DNA of 64,000 bases, from positions 4,464,001 through 4,528,000 of the forward strand of contig NZ_CP058909.1 of NCBI RefSeq assembly GCF_013415905.1, in the 5' to 3' direction. The translations under genes and the position numbers were made by a program. Position 1 is the stretch's first letter; each line of letters starts with the position of its first letter. Source of the DNA: Halosimplex pelagicum. GTDB lineage: Archaea; Halobacteriota; Halobacteria; Halobacteriales; Haloarculaceae. Below the pieces are notes generated by a model. That model was given only the letters and a program-made list of their open reading frames with translations, was not told where the DNA came from and did not search any database. Of the stretch, positions 1-9,263 are shown piece after piece.

Positions 1-37
1 GGGCTCCCGTCTACGAGGATGCGCCCGTCGTATCGGT

Positions 38-595
38 ATGAGCATGGTCGAACCGACCGACCTGACGGTCCGGCGGTACCGCGCCGGCGACGGCGATCGG
101 GTCCGCGAGCTGAACCGCGAGGCGATGGCCGAGACGCCCGAGTGGGCCGTCGACGCGCCCGACACGGACCTCGACGACGTGCGCGACCACTACATCGACG
201 CCGGCGGGGAGTTCCTCGTCGGCGAACTCGACGGCGGCGGTTCGAGCGAGAGCGGCCCCGACGACGGCGATATCGTCGCGACCGGCGCCGTCGAACCCCT
301 CGACGGCTGGATGGCCGAGCGCTTCGACGCCGCCGCGGGCACCGGCGAACTCTCCCGCGTCCGGGTCGACCCCGCGATGCAGGGTCAGGGGATCGGCACC
401 CGGATCGTCGAGGAACTCGCGCGGCGGGCCCGACGGCGGGGCTACCGCGCGCTGGTCCTGAACACCGGCGCGGACAACGAACAGGCACGCGGCTTCTACG
501 AGTCGCTCGGCTACGCCTGCGTCCGCGAGGAGACCGTCGATTTCGACGACGTGACGCTCGACCTGGCGCTGTACTGGCGCCGCGTCGACGGCTGA
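38..595 (+). CDS. GNAT family N-acetyltransferase
   Basis: A 185-residue protein with the single-domain GNAT fold, which transfers an acetyl group from acetyl-CoA to an amine; the substrate cannot be told. The acetyl-CoA-binding loop is visible as RVRVDPAMQGQGIGTRI (about residues 107-123, the R/Q-x-x-G-x-G/A pattern), followed by the ALVLNTGADNEQARGFYESLGY stretch in which NEQARGFYESLGY is the usual C-terminal GNAT helix and strand. The start is ATG at 38; a second ATG two codons later (44) is equally possible. It lies at the left edge and is read in the same direction as the next gene about 95 bp downstream, but no functional link is visible. Family assignment is firm, substrate unknown. 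Confidence 0.9.
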   Translation: MSMVEPTDLTVRRYRAGDGDRVRELNREAMAETPEWAVDAPDTDLDDVRDHYIDAGGEFLVGELDGGGSSESGPDDGDIVATGAVEPLDGWMAERFDAAAGTGELSRVRVDPAMQGQGIGTRIVEELARRARRRGYRALVLNTGADNEQARGFYESLGYACVREETVDFDDVTLDLALYWRRVDG

Positions 596-689
596 CCCGG
601 TCGCCGGTCGCCGAGCGGCGCGTCGTCGCCCGACGACCGGGTGCGCCGGTCCCGGTGGGCTTTTCTCCCGACCCGCCCCACCCCGGGGT

Positions 690-1703
690 GTGCGCCGGAC
701 TCTCCGGTTCCTGGCGGGCGTCCTCGTCGGCGGCGGCGCGCTCGCCGGCTACCTCGCGTTCGTCGGCGTCGGCAGCGTCTCCGCTCGCCTCTCGGCGGTC
801 GCCCCCGGACTGCTCGCCGCGGTCGCGGTCCTCGTCGTCGCGGAGGCCGTCGTCGACGGCCTGGGCTTCTGGGCCTCGGTCCGTCCCCTCGGAGACGGGA
901 TCTCCGGCGGCAAGAGCGTCCAGTTCGCGGTCGCCGGCGACTTCTTCGACACGCTGAGCCCCGCCGGACCGGTCAGCTCCGAACCGATCGTGGCGACGTT
1001 CGTCGAGACCGCGACGGGCACGACCTACAGCGAGGCGCTGGCCGTCCGCTCGGTCGCCAAGTACGTCAAGTCGGGCGCCCAGCTGGTCGTCTCGACGCTC
1101 GCCGCGCTCGTGGTCGTCCTCGGCAGCCCCGCCCCCCGATACTTCCTCACGACCCTCGGCGGCGCCGTCGTCGGGCTGGCGGCCGTGGGCGCGTTGGTCG
1201 TCCGGTTCCGCCACCCGGTCAGCGGCGGCCTGGCCGTCGTCCTCGGCCCAGTCGTCCGGTGGGTCTCCTCGCTGTACCGCGAGACGCCCCACGACCGGTC
1301 GGTCGTCGACCGCGCGCTGGAGCGGTTCTGGAGCCGGATCGTCAGGTTTCGGGACGCTCCCGGGTTGCTCGCCCTGATCGCCGTCGGCGGCGTGGCGGAG
1401 CAGCTGCTCACCGCGACCGCGCTGTGGGTCGCGCTCGTCGGCGTCGGCGCGGAGGTGGGCGTCCTCGCCGTGGTCCCGCTGGTCGTCGTCGTCCCGCTCC
1501 CCCAGGTCGCGAGCGTGGTCCCGATCCCGGGCAGCCTCGGCGCCTACGACGTGTTGCTCGGCGGCGCGATCGGCCTCGTCACTGCCGTCTCGCCGGCCAC
1601 GGCCGCCGCCGGGGTGCTGGTCGTCCGGACCGCGACGCTGCTGTTTAGCGTCGTCATCGGCGGCGTCGCCGTCGCCTTCCTCCGCGGGTGGCGACTCCGT
1701 TGA
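690..1703 (+). CDS. Lysylphosphatidylglycerol synthase TM region-like (flippase-like) membrane protein
   Basis: A 337-residue polytopic membrane protein with about eight hydrophobic segments, beginning with one at residues 5-27. Its length, the segment pattern and the C-terminal VPIPGSLGAYD block are typical of the UPF0104/LPG_synthase_TM (flippase-like) family, which in archaea is linked to lipid or glycan transfer across the membrane. The start is GTG (690), giving an MRRTLRFLAG N-terminus; an in-frame upstream methionine is not available. The catalytic C-terminal domain of bacterial MprF is absent, as usual for the archaeal members. The family call is inference from fold pattern; the transported or modified lipid is unknown. 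Confidence 0.8.
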   Translation: MRRTLRFLAGVLVGGGALAGYLAFVGVGSVSARLSAVAPGLLAAVAVLVVAEAVVDGLGFWASVRPLGDGISGGKSVQFAVAGDFFDTLSPAGPVSSEPIVATFVETATGTTYSEALAVRSVAKYVKSGAQLVVSTLAALVVVLGSPAPRYFLTTLGGAVVGLAAVGALVVRFRHPVSGGLAVVLGPVVRWVSSLYRETPHDRSVVDRALERFWSRIVRFRDAPGLLALIAVGGVAEQLLTATALWVALVGVGAEVGVLAVVPLVVVVPLPQVASVVPIPGSLGAYDVLLGGAIGLVTAVSPATAAAGVLVVRTATLLFSVVIGGVAVAFLRGWRLR

Positions 1704-1782
1704 GACGGTCGGCCCGGTCGTCACGAATACACCCGCAGTACCGTGTCGGACCCCTTTTGCCGATACCGGCCGAAGCGCCGCC

Positions 1783-2502
1783 ATGGACGTGATCGGGGAC
1801 CTAGTGGCTCGCGAGCGGCGCACCGACGACCTTGCGGTGCGGACCGACAGCCGCGCCGGCTCGTACAGCTACGAGAAGTTCTGCACGAACGCCTGGAAGA
1901 CGGGCAACATCCTGCGCCACTACGGCGTTCGCGGCGGCGCGACCGTCGCCGTCGACGCCGGCGACTCGCTGACGCCACCGCCGTTGCTCGCTCTGTTCGG
2001 CGCGAGCCTGCTCGGCGCGACGACGCGGTTCGACCCCGGCGAGTCGCCGTCGGCGAAGGCGCTCGTCGTCCCCGCGGCCCGCGCCGAGGCGTACGACCCC
2101 GGCCCGGGGACGAAGACGTTCGTCTACGGCGACGTGCCCGAGGACCCCGAGTTCGCCCACTTCGAGGCGGAGATGTGGAGCGAGAACCCGACGAGCCCGC
2201 CGGACCGGGTGAGTCCGACCGACATCGCCCTCGCGACCGCCGACGGGGAGTTCCCCCACGAGCGACTGCTGACGGCTGCCGAGCGGGTCGTCGAGGAGTA
2301 CGGGCTCGGCGGCGACGACGAGGTCGCCGTGCGGGCGCCGCTGGCCGAACCCGGGACCGTCGTCGCGGGCGTGCTCGCCCCGGTGATCGCGGGCGGGACG
2401 GTGCTCGTCGACCGCGAATCGACCGGGACCATCGCCGTCGCGGGCGACGCGGCGGGCGCCGTCCCGGAGCCGAAGGCTATCGACCCCGACGACGTGCTGT
2501 AA
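1783..2502 (+). CDS. Short degenerate AMP-binding (ANL superfamily) protein
   Basis: A 239-residue protein that follows the N-terminal layout of acyl/acetyl-CoA synthetases: the SYEKFCTNAWKTGNILRHYG segment resembles the start of the AMP-binding domain and GGATVAVDAGDS...LLALFGASLLGATTRFDP resembles the substrate-entry region. The ATP-binding P-loop (usually T-S-G-T-T-G-x-P-K) is missing; at the expected place one finds ALATADGEFPHERLL. The protein stops where a normal enzyme would continue for another 250 or more residues. It is therefore unlikely to activate an acid by itself. Short proteins of this kind may be a haloarchaeal family rather than a fresh truncation, because the reading frame is clean and ends in a conserved-looking acidic tail. 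Function unknown. Confidence 0.7.
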   Translation: MDVIGDLVARERRTDDLAVRTDSRAGSYSYEKFCTNAWKTGNILRHYGVRGGATVAVDAGDSLTPPPLLALFGASLLGATTRFDPGESPSAKALVVPAARAEAYDPGPGTKTFVYGDVPEDPEFAHFEAEMWSENPTSPPDRVSPTDIALATADGEFPHERLLTAAERVVEEYGLGGDDEVAVRAPLAEPGTVVAGVLAPVIAGGTVLVDRESTGTIAVAGDAAGAVPEPKAIDPDDVL

Positions 2503-2526
2503 AACGGGGTCCGGCGCGGGAAACAG

Positions 2527-3273
2527 CTACTCCCCGGTCGGCCGGATGAAGTCGGCGAGCGCGACGGTGGTGCCGAGCAGCCACCCGAGCGGGACGGAGA
2601 TGCCGACCCAGATGAGGACGTAGGCGAACTCCGTCATGTCGAACTTGTCGACGACGTAGCTCCGGAGGCCGACCGGGCCGAGGACCTCCTCGCGGACGAG
2701 TTCGGCGATCTGGTCGGCGTAGGCGATGCTGAACTGGGCCACGTCGTCGGAGACGAGCGCGGCGACCACCGGCGGCAGGAAGATGGCGGTCATCCCGAAG
2801 GGGTACGCGAAGACGACGGTCGTGATCCGACCGCCGATCGCCCGGAAGGCCACGGCCAGTCCCGCCGAGACGATGGCGACGACGCTGGCGGCGACGATGG
2901 CGTTGGTCGCCTGGCCCGAGTAGTCCAGCCGGAACTCGACCAGCGCCGAGAGACCCCCCCAGACCAGGACGGCGAGCAGTATCACGCCGACCGCACCGAG
3001 TTTCTCCACCGACACGTCGATCTTCCGGGCGTGGAAGCGGACGACGACGCCGAACAGGGCGAGCGGGTACAGCACCGCGACGACGAGCGCCCCCAGCGCC
3101 GCCCACGCGGTGTAGGTGACCCGCTCGCGCGTGGTCTGCGGTTGCCACTTCCCGAGGACGGTGTCGCCCGCGCCGCGCTGGCGCGGGTAGAGCAGCCCCA
3201 TCCAGGTCTCGTGGAACTTGTTCAGGTCGAAGCGGATCGCTTCGACGACCCCCTGCCGGTTCCCGACTGACAT
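2527..3273 (-). CDS. Haloarchaeal polytopic membrane protein of unknown function
   Basis: A 248-residue protein with an N-terminal cytosolic part (about residues 1-50, containing LNKFHETWMGLLYPRQRG) and five to six hydrophobic segments, among them ALGALVVAVLYPLALFGVVV, LGAVGVILLAVLVWGGLSAL, AIVAASVVAIVSAGLAVAF, VVFAYPFGMTAIFLPPVVAAL and a final one near the C-terminus. No catalytic motif is recognisable. It converges with the preceding gene, the two stop codons being about 25 bp apart. The ATG lies just after an AT-richer stretch that could hold its promoter. I do not recognise the family; it looks like a conserved haloarchaeal membrane protein. Confidence 0.75.
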   Translation of the reverse strand: MSVGNRQGVVEAIRFDLNKFHETWMGLLYPRQRGAGDTVLGKWQPQTTRERVTYTAWAALGALVVAVLYPLALFGVVVRFHARKIDVSVEKLGAVGVILLAVLVWGGLSALVEFRLDYSGQATNAIVAASVVAIVSAGLAVAFRAIGGRITTVVFAYPFGMTAIFLPPVVAALVSDDVAQFSIAYADQIAELVREEVLGPVGLRSYVVDKFDMTEFAYVLIWVGISVPLGWLLGTTVALADFIRPTGE

Positions 3274-3456
3274 GTTCCGGAATTTGGCAGCGCCCTGTAT
3301 ACCTCTTCTGTTGCCGGTCGCCGCCGATCGCTGTTCGCGTCCGACAGGTCTTCTCGACTACAGGATCGGCGGTTCTGAGAACGGGGATATCGAGACGCAC
3401 GCGACGGTCGGGGCGGACGCCGGATCGGAACTGCGCCTCCGGAACCGGCCGCCTCC

Positions 3457-5358
3457 TCACTCGCTGCTCTCGTCGTCGCTCGCGTCGGCGGACTCTGACT
3501 CCCCGTCGGTGTCGCCCGCGTCGGCGGACTCGGAACCGTCGCCTGCGTCGGACTCGGTCTCCGCCACGGAGTCCGGGGCCGCGTCTCCGCCGGCTGCTTC
3601 GCCCGCGTCGTCGCCGGAACCTTCGACGACCGTCTGGGCGGCCTGAACCTGTTCGGTTCCTTCGGTGTCGGGCTCGCTGGTCTCGACGCCGCCGGCGGTG
3701 TCGCCGCCACTGCCGCCGCCGTCACTGCCGTCGTCACCACCGGTGTCGTCGGGCGGGGCTCCGCCGGCGCCCCCGTCGGACCCGGCAGCGTCCTCGTCGT
3801 CGCCGAGGAACCGGTTGTAGAGCACGCCGGCGCTCCCGAGAGCGACGATGACCGCGCCGACGCCGACGACCGCGGGCGAGAGGCCGCCACCGCCGCCACC
3901 GCCGCCGGTCGTCGTCGCTCCGCTCCCGCCGTCGCCGCCCGGAGTCTCCGTCCCCGAACCGCCCGATTGCGTCGCCGTCGGCGTCGGCGCGGCGGTGGCC
4001 GTTTCGCCGCCCGTCGCGTCGGTGCCGCCCGGTTCGTCGGTCGGCGTCGGCGTGAACGTCGGCGTCGAGTCGTCCGACGCCGTCGGCGACGGCGTGGGGC
4101 TCGGTGTCGGTGACGGCGTCGCCGCGTCGACCTCCGCCCCGCCCACTTTCACGCTCCAGCCGGCGGTGGTCCCGCCGGCCGAGTCCGCCGCGCTCCCGAC
4201 GCAGACCATGCCGTCCTCGTCCGCCAGGTGGAACGCGGAGAACTCGCTGGATCCCGACCCGTAACTGTTCTGCCACTTGGTGACGCCGTCGATGCCGAGG
4301 TTGGTTGCGAACCCTCTGGCGCCGTCGCCGTTCCCGTTCGTGGCCGTCTCGCCGGCGGCGAAGTACTCCAGATTCCCTGCGGTGACGCTGTGCAACACGG
4401 TGTAGGTGTCGGACACGATGCGTTTGTCCCAGAGCTTGCCGCCGTTGATGTTGATCTCCAAGGCCCAGCCCCGGCGGTCGTTCGTCGCCGGGTCGAACGC
4501 GTTCGCACCGACGGCGACGAACCCGTTGCGCGTCTCCGCCACGTCGTAGAAGACGTTGTAGTCGTCGTACGGGTTGGTCGCCGTGTCGGACCGCTTCTTG
4601 AACTGCTGTGAGAATACCTGCGTGGCCTCGTCGTCGAGCTTGACCGCCCACCCCACGGTGTTGTCGTCCGTATCGTCGGTCTCCCCGACCGCGACGTAGC
4701 CGCCTTCCGAGGCGGGGATGATCCCGTGGAGCCGGTTGTGGTCACCGGGTCCGTACCGCTTGGCCCAGTCGATCGACTGGTCGGGTGTCAGCCGCGCGAT
4801 CCACGCGTCCTGGAACCGACTCGTCCAGCCGGCGAAGACGTATCGCCCCTCCGGGTCGACGGACACGGCCCGCATCGTGTCGGTCGTGTCCGGGTTCGCG
4901 TTGAAGGTCCGCCGCCACTGTTCGGTCCCCTCGCCGTCGACGCGGACGGCGATAGCGTCCTGTTCGCTCGACCCTTCCTCGTGGGTGTGGCCGGCGACGA
5001 CGAACCCGTCCTCGGTCGCCGCCACGTCGAACCCCTCGGTGACGCCGCGCTCGGCGAAGGTGGTCTACCACTCCAGCCGGCCGGCGCCGTTCACCTTGTA
5101 GAGCCAGATCTCGCTCGCGGTGTCGCCGTCCGTGGACTCGGTCGTCCCTACGACGACGAACCCGCCGTCCGAGACGGGCGCCAGCCCGTTCGCTTCCGCG
5201 GCCGTCCCGCGGTCGTAGGTGCGGTTCCAGCGCGTCGGCGGTTCTGCCTGGCGGGGGCTCGCCGTCGCCCCGCCGACCGAGCCGCCCGCCGCGAGCGCCC
5301 CCGCGCCGGCGAGACAGCAACCCCTGATGAATCGTCGCCTGCTCGGTTCCCGTTCCAT
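3457..5358 (-). pseudogene. Tat-exported, membrane-anchored beta-propeller-like protein interrupted by an in-frame TAG
   Basis: Read from ATG at 5358, the frame encodes a twin-arginine signal (SRRRFIRG, then a hydrophobic stretch to an ASA-like site), then repeats of about 50 residues with the pattern GFVVVGTTES...WLYKVNGAG, GFVVAGHTHEEG, YVFAGWTS, YVAVGETDDT, FVAVGANAFD, typical of surface beta-propeller proteins. After about residue 290 comes a Thr/Pro/Ser-rich linker, a glycine run, one transmembrane segment (LSPAVVGVGAVIVALGSAGVLYNRFLG) and a long acidic tail. Codon 98 is TAG (5065-5067 on the plus strand reads cta), exactly inside a repeat (LEW-stop-TTFAERG), and the frame is open on both sides for 97 and 535 codons. 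Either a nonsense mutation, a sequence error or readthrough. An internal GTG at 5025 could start a signal-less fragment, which would not be exported. Confidence 0.8.
5065..5067 (-). other. In-frame TAG stop within the propeller gene
   Basis: The minus-strand codon series reads CTG GAG TGG TAG ACC ACC TTC, so one base (for example CAG to TAG or TAC to TAG) separates an open 633-residue gene from two fragments. The surrounding repeats show a W-x-x-T/R-F pattern at this point, which means exactly one residue is replaced by the stop. Confidence 0.85.
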
Positions 5359-5420
5359 GCCCGTGGACGCGACCCGGAGTGGTAAAATCCTGTCGGCCCT
5401 CCGATCGATAGCCGTTCGCG

Positions 5421-6650
5421 TCAGCTCCCCAGCCGCTCGCGGGCGAACCGCGCCAGAAGCGGCAGGTCGTCGAGGTGGATCAGGTTCCGCATCGCCAGTC
5501 GGTTCCCGTTGTTGACTTTCGCGAGCGTGTCGCCGTCGGCCCGCCGCAGGTCGGCCATCAGCCGGTCGTAGCGGTCGTTGGGCGTGAGATACAGCAGCTC
5601 GGTCATCAGCAGGCGCGTGTTCATCTTCGGCGCCACGTCGCTGTGCCACAGGTCGTTGTAGATCGCCATCTGCTCGGCCGACGTGTCGACCGTCCCGGTC
5701 AGGGCCCGGTCGGCCGTGGCCGCCGCCGCCCGCGCCGAGAGCATCCCCTTGTGGATGCCCTCGCCCCACAGCGGGTCGATCGTGGGGACGGTGTCGCCGA
5801 TGGCGATGAAGCTATCGGTGGTCATCTGCCCGGGCTTCTGGATGTGGGCCGACCCGCGGTGTTGCTTGCCGTCCAGCCGGGTTGCGTTCTCGAAGCGGGG
5901 GTCGCTCTCCAGCCAGTACTCCAGGTAGTCGTCGATCCCCATCCCCTCCTTGGCGTACTCGCGGTGGCTGTCGTTCTGGATGTAGCAGAGCCCGACTTTC
6001 GCCGTGTCCGCGCCCGTGTGGAACAGCCACGAGTAGCCGCCAGGGGCCAGGTCGTGGTCGAGCCGGAGCATCATCGCGTCGGTGCAGTCGGCGAAGTCGG
6101 GGTGGTCGGCCTCGACGCCCTCGAACTCGTACTCGACGCCGATCGCCTGGCGCTCGCGTTGCAGGTCGGTGACGCCCAGGTCCTTCGCCAGCGGCGCCGC
6201 CGGTCCCGTCGCGTCGACTACCACGTCGGCGTACACCTCCTCGCTGCCGTCGTAGCGGACGCCGACCGGCTCGCCGTCCTCGACGATCGGTTTCGAGACG
6301 CGCGAGTCGAAGCGGTACTCGGCGCCCGCCTCGCGGCCCTCGGCGACGAGCCAGCGCTTGAAGTCGGCGAACTCCAGGACCGCGCCGGGCTGGTCGCGGA
6401 CGAAGTGGTCGTTGGGCGACTCCAGCACGACCGTCTCGGTGAAGTTCATCACCACCTCGTCCGGGACGTTGAACGACGCCATCATCGAGGGGAAGGTCCC
6501 GGCGGTCGACTTGTTGCTCTGACGCGGGAACTCGGCCTCGGGTTCGGTCTCGAGTACGAGCACCTCGTAATCCCTCGCCGCCAGATCGCGCGCACACTGC
6601 GCTCCGGCGGGACCGGCACCCGCGATCACCACGTCAAAGCGGTCGCTCAT
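5421..6650 (-). CDS. Geranylgeranyl reductase family FAD-dependent oxidoreductase
   Basis: A 409-residue flavoprotein. The N-terminus DVVIAGAGPAGAQCARDLA holds the dinucleotide-binding GxGxxG (residues 11-16) and acidic residue at the end of strand 2 (VLVLETE). A second flavin motif, FIAIGDTVPTIDPLWGEGIH, is the GD...P..GEGI block of the geranylgeranyl reductase/ p-hydroxybenzoate hydroxylase family. Archaeal members reduce the double bonds of geranylgeranyl lipids (digeranylgeranylglycerophospholipid or menaquinone side chains). Length is normal for the family. It runs in the same direction as the preceding propeller gene, with a separate promoter likely. Whether it acts on lipid, quinone or carotenoid cannot be decided here. 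Confidence 0.85.
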   Translation of the reverse strand: MSDRFDVVIAGAGPAGAQCARDLAARDYEVLVLETEPEAEFPRQSNKSTAGTFPSMMASFNVPDEVVMNFTETVVLESPNDHFVRDQPGAVLEFADFKRWLVAEGREAGAEYRFDSRVSKPIVEDGEPVGVRYDGSEEVYADVVVDATGPAAPLAKDLGVTDLQRERQAIGVEYEFEGVEADHPDFADCTDAMMLRLDHDLAPGGYSWLFHTGADTAKVGLCYIQNDSHREYAKEGMGIDDYLEYWLESDPRFENATRLDGKQHRGSAHIQKPGQMTTDSFIAIGDTVPTIDPLWGEGIHKGMLSARAAAATADRALTGTVDTSAEQMAIYNDLWHSDVAPKMNTRLLMTELLYLTPNDRYDRLMADLRRADGDTLAKVNNGNRLAMRNLIHLDDLPLLARFARERLGS

Positions 6651-6764
6651 AGACGTTGGTCCGGCGTCTCCGACATTAGTGTTGCTGAACGGCCCGAACC
6701 CGTGTGAACCGTTTCCGCCCGGCGCAGACGGCTCACCGACGACCCCGTCGCGCGACGTGCAGAC

Positions 6765-7265
6765 CTACTCCCGCAACAGCCACACCAGCACGACGCCGCC
6801 CAGCAACAGCGCGACGACGCCGAGCGAGCCGCCGCTGGGGACCGTCTCGAACAGCGTGTACCCCACGCCCCCGGTCAGGACCGCGACGACGACGCTCCCG
6901 ACGGCGTGCAACAGCTCGACCCGCGTCGTCGCCACCGCCGGGTCGGCGTCCCGGTCGATCCCGAGCCCGAAGGTGCCGAGATCCGCCGCGACCACGGCGC
7001 CGAACCCGCCGACGAGGACCGACTCCGCGGACGCGGGGCCGACCGCCGCGACCACCGTCGCGGCGAACAGCGCCGCGCCGCCGGCGACGACCGACGACTC
7101 CGAGCGCCGGACCAGCCCGGCGAGGACGGCCCCGGCGCCGGCCAGCCCGACCAGCGTCGCCATCGTCGACCCGCGGACGGCCGCCACTACCGCGACCGAC
7201 GCGAGGACGGCCAGCGCGTGGCTCGCGCGGACGGGGCGCCGGTCGGTCCCGCGGCTCACCGCCAC
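6765..7265 (-). CDS. Small membrane protein, last gene of the DUF58/DUF4129 operon
   Basis: A 166-residue protein made almost entirely of hydrophobic helices (about five segments, such as ALAVLASVAVVAAVRG, LVGLAGAGAVLAGLV, VVAGGAALFAATVVAAVG and two at the C-terminus). Its start overlaps the end of the upstream DUF58 gene by 10 bp, so the two are translationally coupled. Similar small membrane proteins (DUF7519-like) close the same operon in other haloarchaea. No catalytic residue is visible; a structural or assembly role with the DUF58 protein is inference from position. Confidence 0.75.
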   Translation of the reverse strand: MAVSRGTDRRPVRASHALAVLASVAVVAAVRGSTMATLVGLAGAGAVLAGLVRRSESSVVAGGAALFAATVVAAVGPASAESVLVGGFGAVVAADLGTFGLGIDRDADPAVATTRVELLHAVGSVVVAVLTGGVGYTLFETVPSGGSLGVVALLLGGVVLVWLLRE

Positions 7266-8656
7266 CGGCCGTCACCTCCGTCGGTCGCGACTCGCTCGCC
7301 CGAACCGGCCGCGCCACCGGTCGTCGCGTCCGCACCGCCTCCCGCGTCGACCGGTCGACCCGGCCCGCGGTCGCCCTCCTCGAGCCACTCGACGACGGCG
7401 ATCCCGGCGCGGCGGCACTCGTCGAGCCGGACCCGCCGCTCGGTGGCCGCGAGGCGCCGGTAGGCGGAGTCCTCGGCGGTCACGTCCGGGCTGGCGACGG
7501 TCACGTCGTGGCCCCGAGCGTCGAGCGCGCGGGCGACCTCGACGGGGCGGTCGTCGACGAACGGCGAGCAGACCACGACCTGCGTGTCGCCCGATAGCTG
7601 GGTCAGCAACCGGTCGAATCCGTCACCGTCGCTCGCGGTATCGTCACCGCCCCCGCTCGTCGGCGCGGGCGGCCGCCAGCCGAAGGCGTCGTGGGTGGTG
7701 AGCGCGTCGAGCAGCCGCTCACGGTGGGTCCGCCCCGAGGCGGGCGGGAGCCAGCACTCCCGGGGCGACAGCGCCGCCAGCCCGACGTGACAGTCCGCCT
7801 CGGCGAGGCCGCCGACGAGCGCACCCGCCGCGTGGGTGCAGGCGTCCACGGCCGGACGGCCGTCGCCGGCGGTCACGTAGGCGGCGGCCCGCGCGTCGAC
7901 CAACAGGACGACCTTCACGGTTCGGGGCTGGTCGAAGCGCCGCGTCGCGAGTTCGCCGTCCTTGGCGAAGCGGTTCCAGTCGACGCTCCCGAGCGGGTCG
8001 CCCGTCCGGTACTCCCGCAGCGAGTGGAAGGCCTGTCCCTCCCCGGTCGCCGAGACGGGCTGGCTGCCCGTCAGCCGCGTCGCCAGCTCGCCCAGCGGGA
8101 CCGAGCGGTCCTCGAACGTCGGCCGGCAGACCACCGTCGAGCGGTCGGTCGCCTTCCGGGCGACGCGTCGGCTCGCACCGCTCACGTCTCGGGTCACGAC
8201 GGTGAGACTGTCGAACTCGTGGCGACCCCGGACGGCCTCGAACTCGTAGGCGATCGACGCCCGCTTGCCCGGTCGCAGCGCGGTGGTGTGGCGGGCGGTG
8301 CCGTCGACGACTTCCAGGCCGGCGGGCACGTCGTCGGCAAAGCGCAGGTCCGGCAGCGTCGCCCCGCTCTCGTTCTCGACGGCGAGCGTGACGCGGACCG
8401 TTTCGCCCGGCGCGGGGTCGGCGTCGCTGACGTGGCGCTCGACCGCGAGTTCGGGCTCGGGCGCCTCGGCGACCCGGCTGTAGGCCGCGAAGCCGACGCC
8501 GGCCAGTCCGGCGAGGATGGCGACGGGCTTCCCGAAGAGGATGGCGACCGCCGTCGCCGCCAGCGCGAGGCCGTGGACCCCGGCCCAGCGGCCGGTCCGT
8601 TCGAGTCGCCCATCCCCGCGGTCGAGCCCGGCACCGACGGCCGCCGTCTCAGTCAT
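7256..8656 (-). CDS. DUF58 domain-containing protein
   Basis: A 466-residue protein. Two hydrophobic segments at about residues 20-50 anchor it; a domain of beta-strands (SDADPAPGETVRVTLAVENES) follows, and then the DUF58 signature FHSLREYRTGDPLGSVDWNRFAKDGELATRRFD at about residues 210-245, containing the R-x-Y-x-x-G-D-x-x-x-x-x-x-W pattern. The C-terminal half is a von Willebrand A-like fold (VVLLVDARAAAYVTAG). DUF58 proteins usually work with MoxR AAA+ ATPases and DUF4129 or transglutaminase-like membrane proteins, probably as chaperone-like assembly modules. The start is ATG at 8656, overlapping the previous gene by 8 bp; longer upstream starts would run through that gene. Confidence 0.9.
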   Translation of the reverse strand: MTETAAVGAGLDRGDGRLERTGRWAGVHGLALAATAVAILFGKPVAILAGLAGVGFAAYSRVAEAPEPELAVERHVSDADPAPGETVRVTLAVENESGATLPDLRFADDVPAGLEVVDGTARHTTALRPGKRASIAYEFEAVRGRHEFDSLTVVTRDVSGASRRVARKATDRSTVVCRPTFEDRSVPLGELATRLTGSQPVSATGEGQAFHSLREYRTGDPLGSVDWNRFAKDGELATRRFDQPRTVKVVLLVDARAAAYVTAGDGRPAVDACTHAAGALVGGLAEADCHVGLAALSPRECWLPPASGRTHRERLLDALTTHDAFGWRPPAPTSGGGDDTASDGDGFDRLLTQLSGDTQVVVCSPFVDDRPVEVARALDARGHDVTVASPDVTAEDSAYRRLAATERRVRLDECRRAGIAVVEWLEEGDRGPGRPVDAGGGADATTGGAAGSGERVATDGGDGRWR

Positions 8657-9263
8657 CCGCGACACCTCCCGAACGGCCCGGGTCGCCGGCTCGACGCCCG
8701 GAGTCCGGGTCGCTCGCTTCGCCGCCCTCGCTCCGCTCCCGGAGCCGCGCGACGGCCGCCGCGGCGCGCTCGACCCGCCGGTCGAAGTCGGGTTCGACGC
8801 CCTCGTGGACGGACTCCTCGCGGTCGGCGAACAGCGCGGCCGCGTCGGGGTCGTCGGTCCACGAGCCCTCGGCGACTCGGCGCTCGGCCTCCTCGGGCGC
8901 GAGACCCGCGAACCGTTCCAGCGCGTCGACGACGGCGACGTGCAGTCGCTCGCGGACGCGGTCACGTTCGGCCGCGTCGCGCTGACCGACGCCCGCGTCC
9001 GCGACCGCCGCGGCGAGGTCGTCGCCGGGGACCCCGTAGTCGGGCCGCTCGCCCACCCGCGGGAGCGCACCCGGCGGCCCGTCGTCGCTCTCGAACCGTT
9101 CGAAAGCCGCGAGCGCGACGCCGGCCAGCGCGACGACCCAGACCCCGAGCGTCGCCAGCGTCGCCCAGTCGAACGCGACCAGTCCCGGCCGGACGGTCAG
9201 GACGACCCCGGCGACGACCGCCGCGATCCCGACCGCCAGCAGGGCACGACGCCCGCGGTTCAC
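8649..9263 (-). CDS. DUF7269-like membrane protein of the DUF58 operon
   Basis: A 204-residue protein with two adjacent transmembrane segments near the N-terminus (LLAVGIAAVVAGVVLTVRPG and LATLGVWVVALAGVALAAF) and a soluble, highly charged helical C-terminal domain of about 140 residues rich in Arg, Glu and Ala. It overlaps the start of the DUF58 gene by 8 bp and the end of the upstream gene by 4 bp, so the genes form one transcription and translation unit. The layout matches the conserved second gene of haloarchaeal DUF58 operons; its molecular role is not known. Confidence 0.75.
   Translation of the reverse strand: MNRGRRALLAVGIAAVVAGVVLTVRPGLVAFDWATLATLGVWVVALAGVALAAFERFESDDGPPGALPRVGERPDYGVPGDDLAAAVADAGVGQRDAAERDRVRERLHVAVVDALERFAGLAPEEAERRVAEGSWTDDPDAAALFADREESVHEGVEPDFDRRVERAAAAVARLRERSEGGEASDPDSGRRAGDPGRSGGVADD

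Noticed and set aside
19..957. A 312-codon plus-strand frame at the left edge.
   Set aside because: It is an arginine-rich shadow of the acetyltransferase and flippase-like genes in another frame.
5065..5067. Pyrrolysine insertion at the TAG.
   Set aside because: No pyl genes or special tRNA are in the window, most haloarchaea lack them, and the host protein is a surface repeat protein. A mutation or error is simpler.
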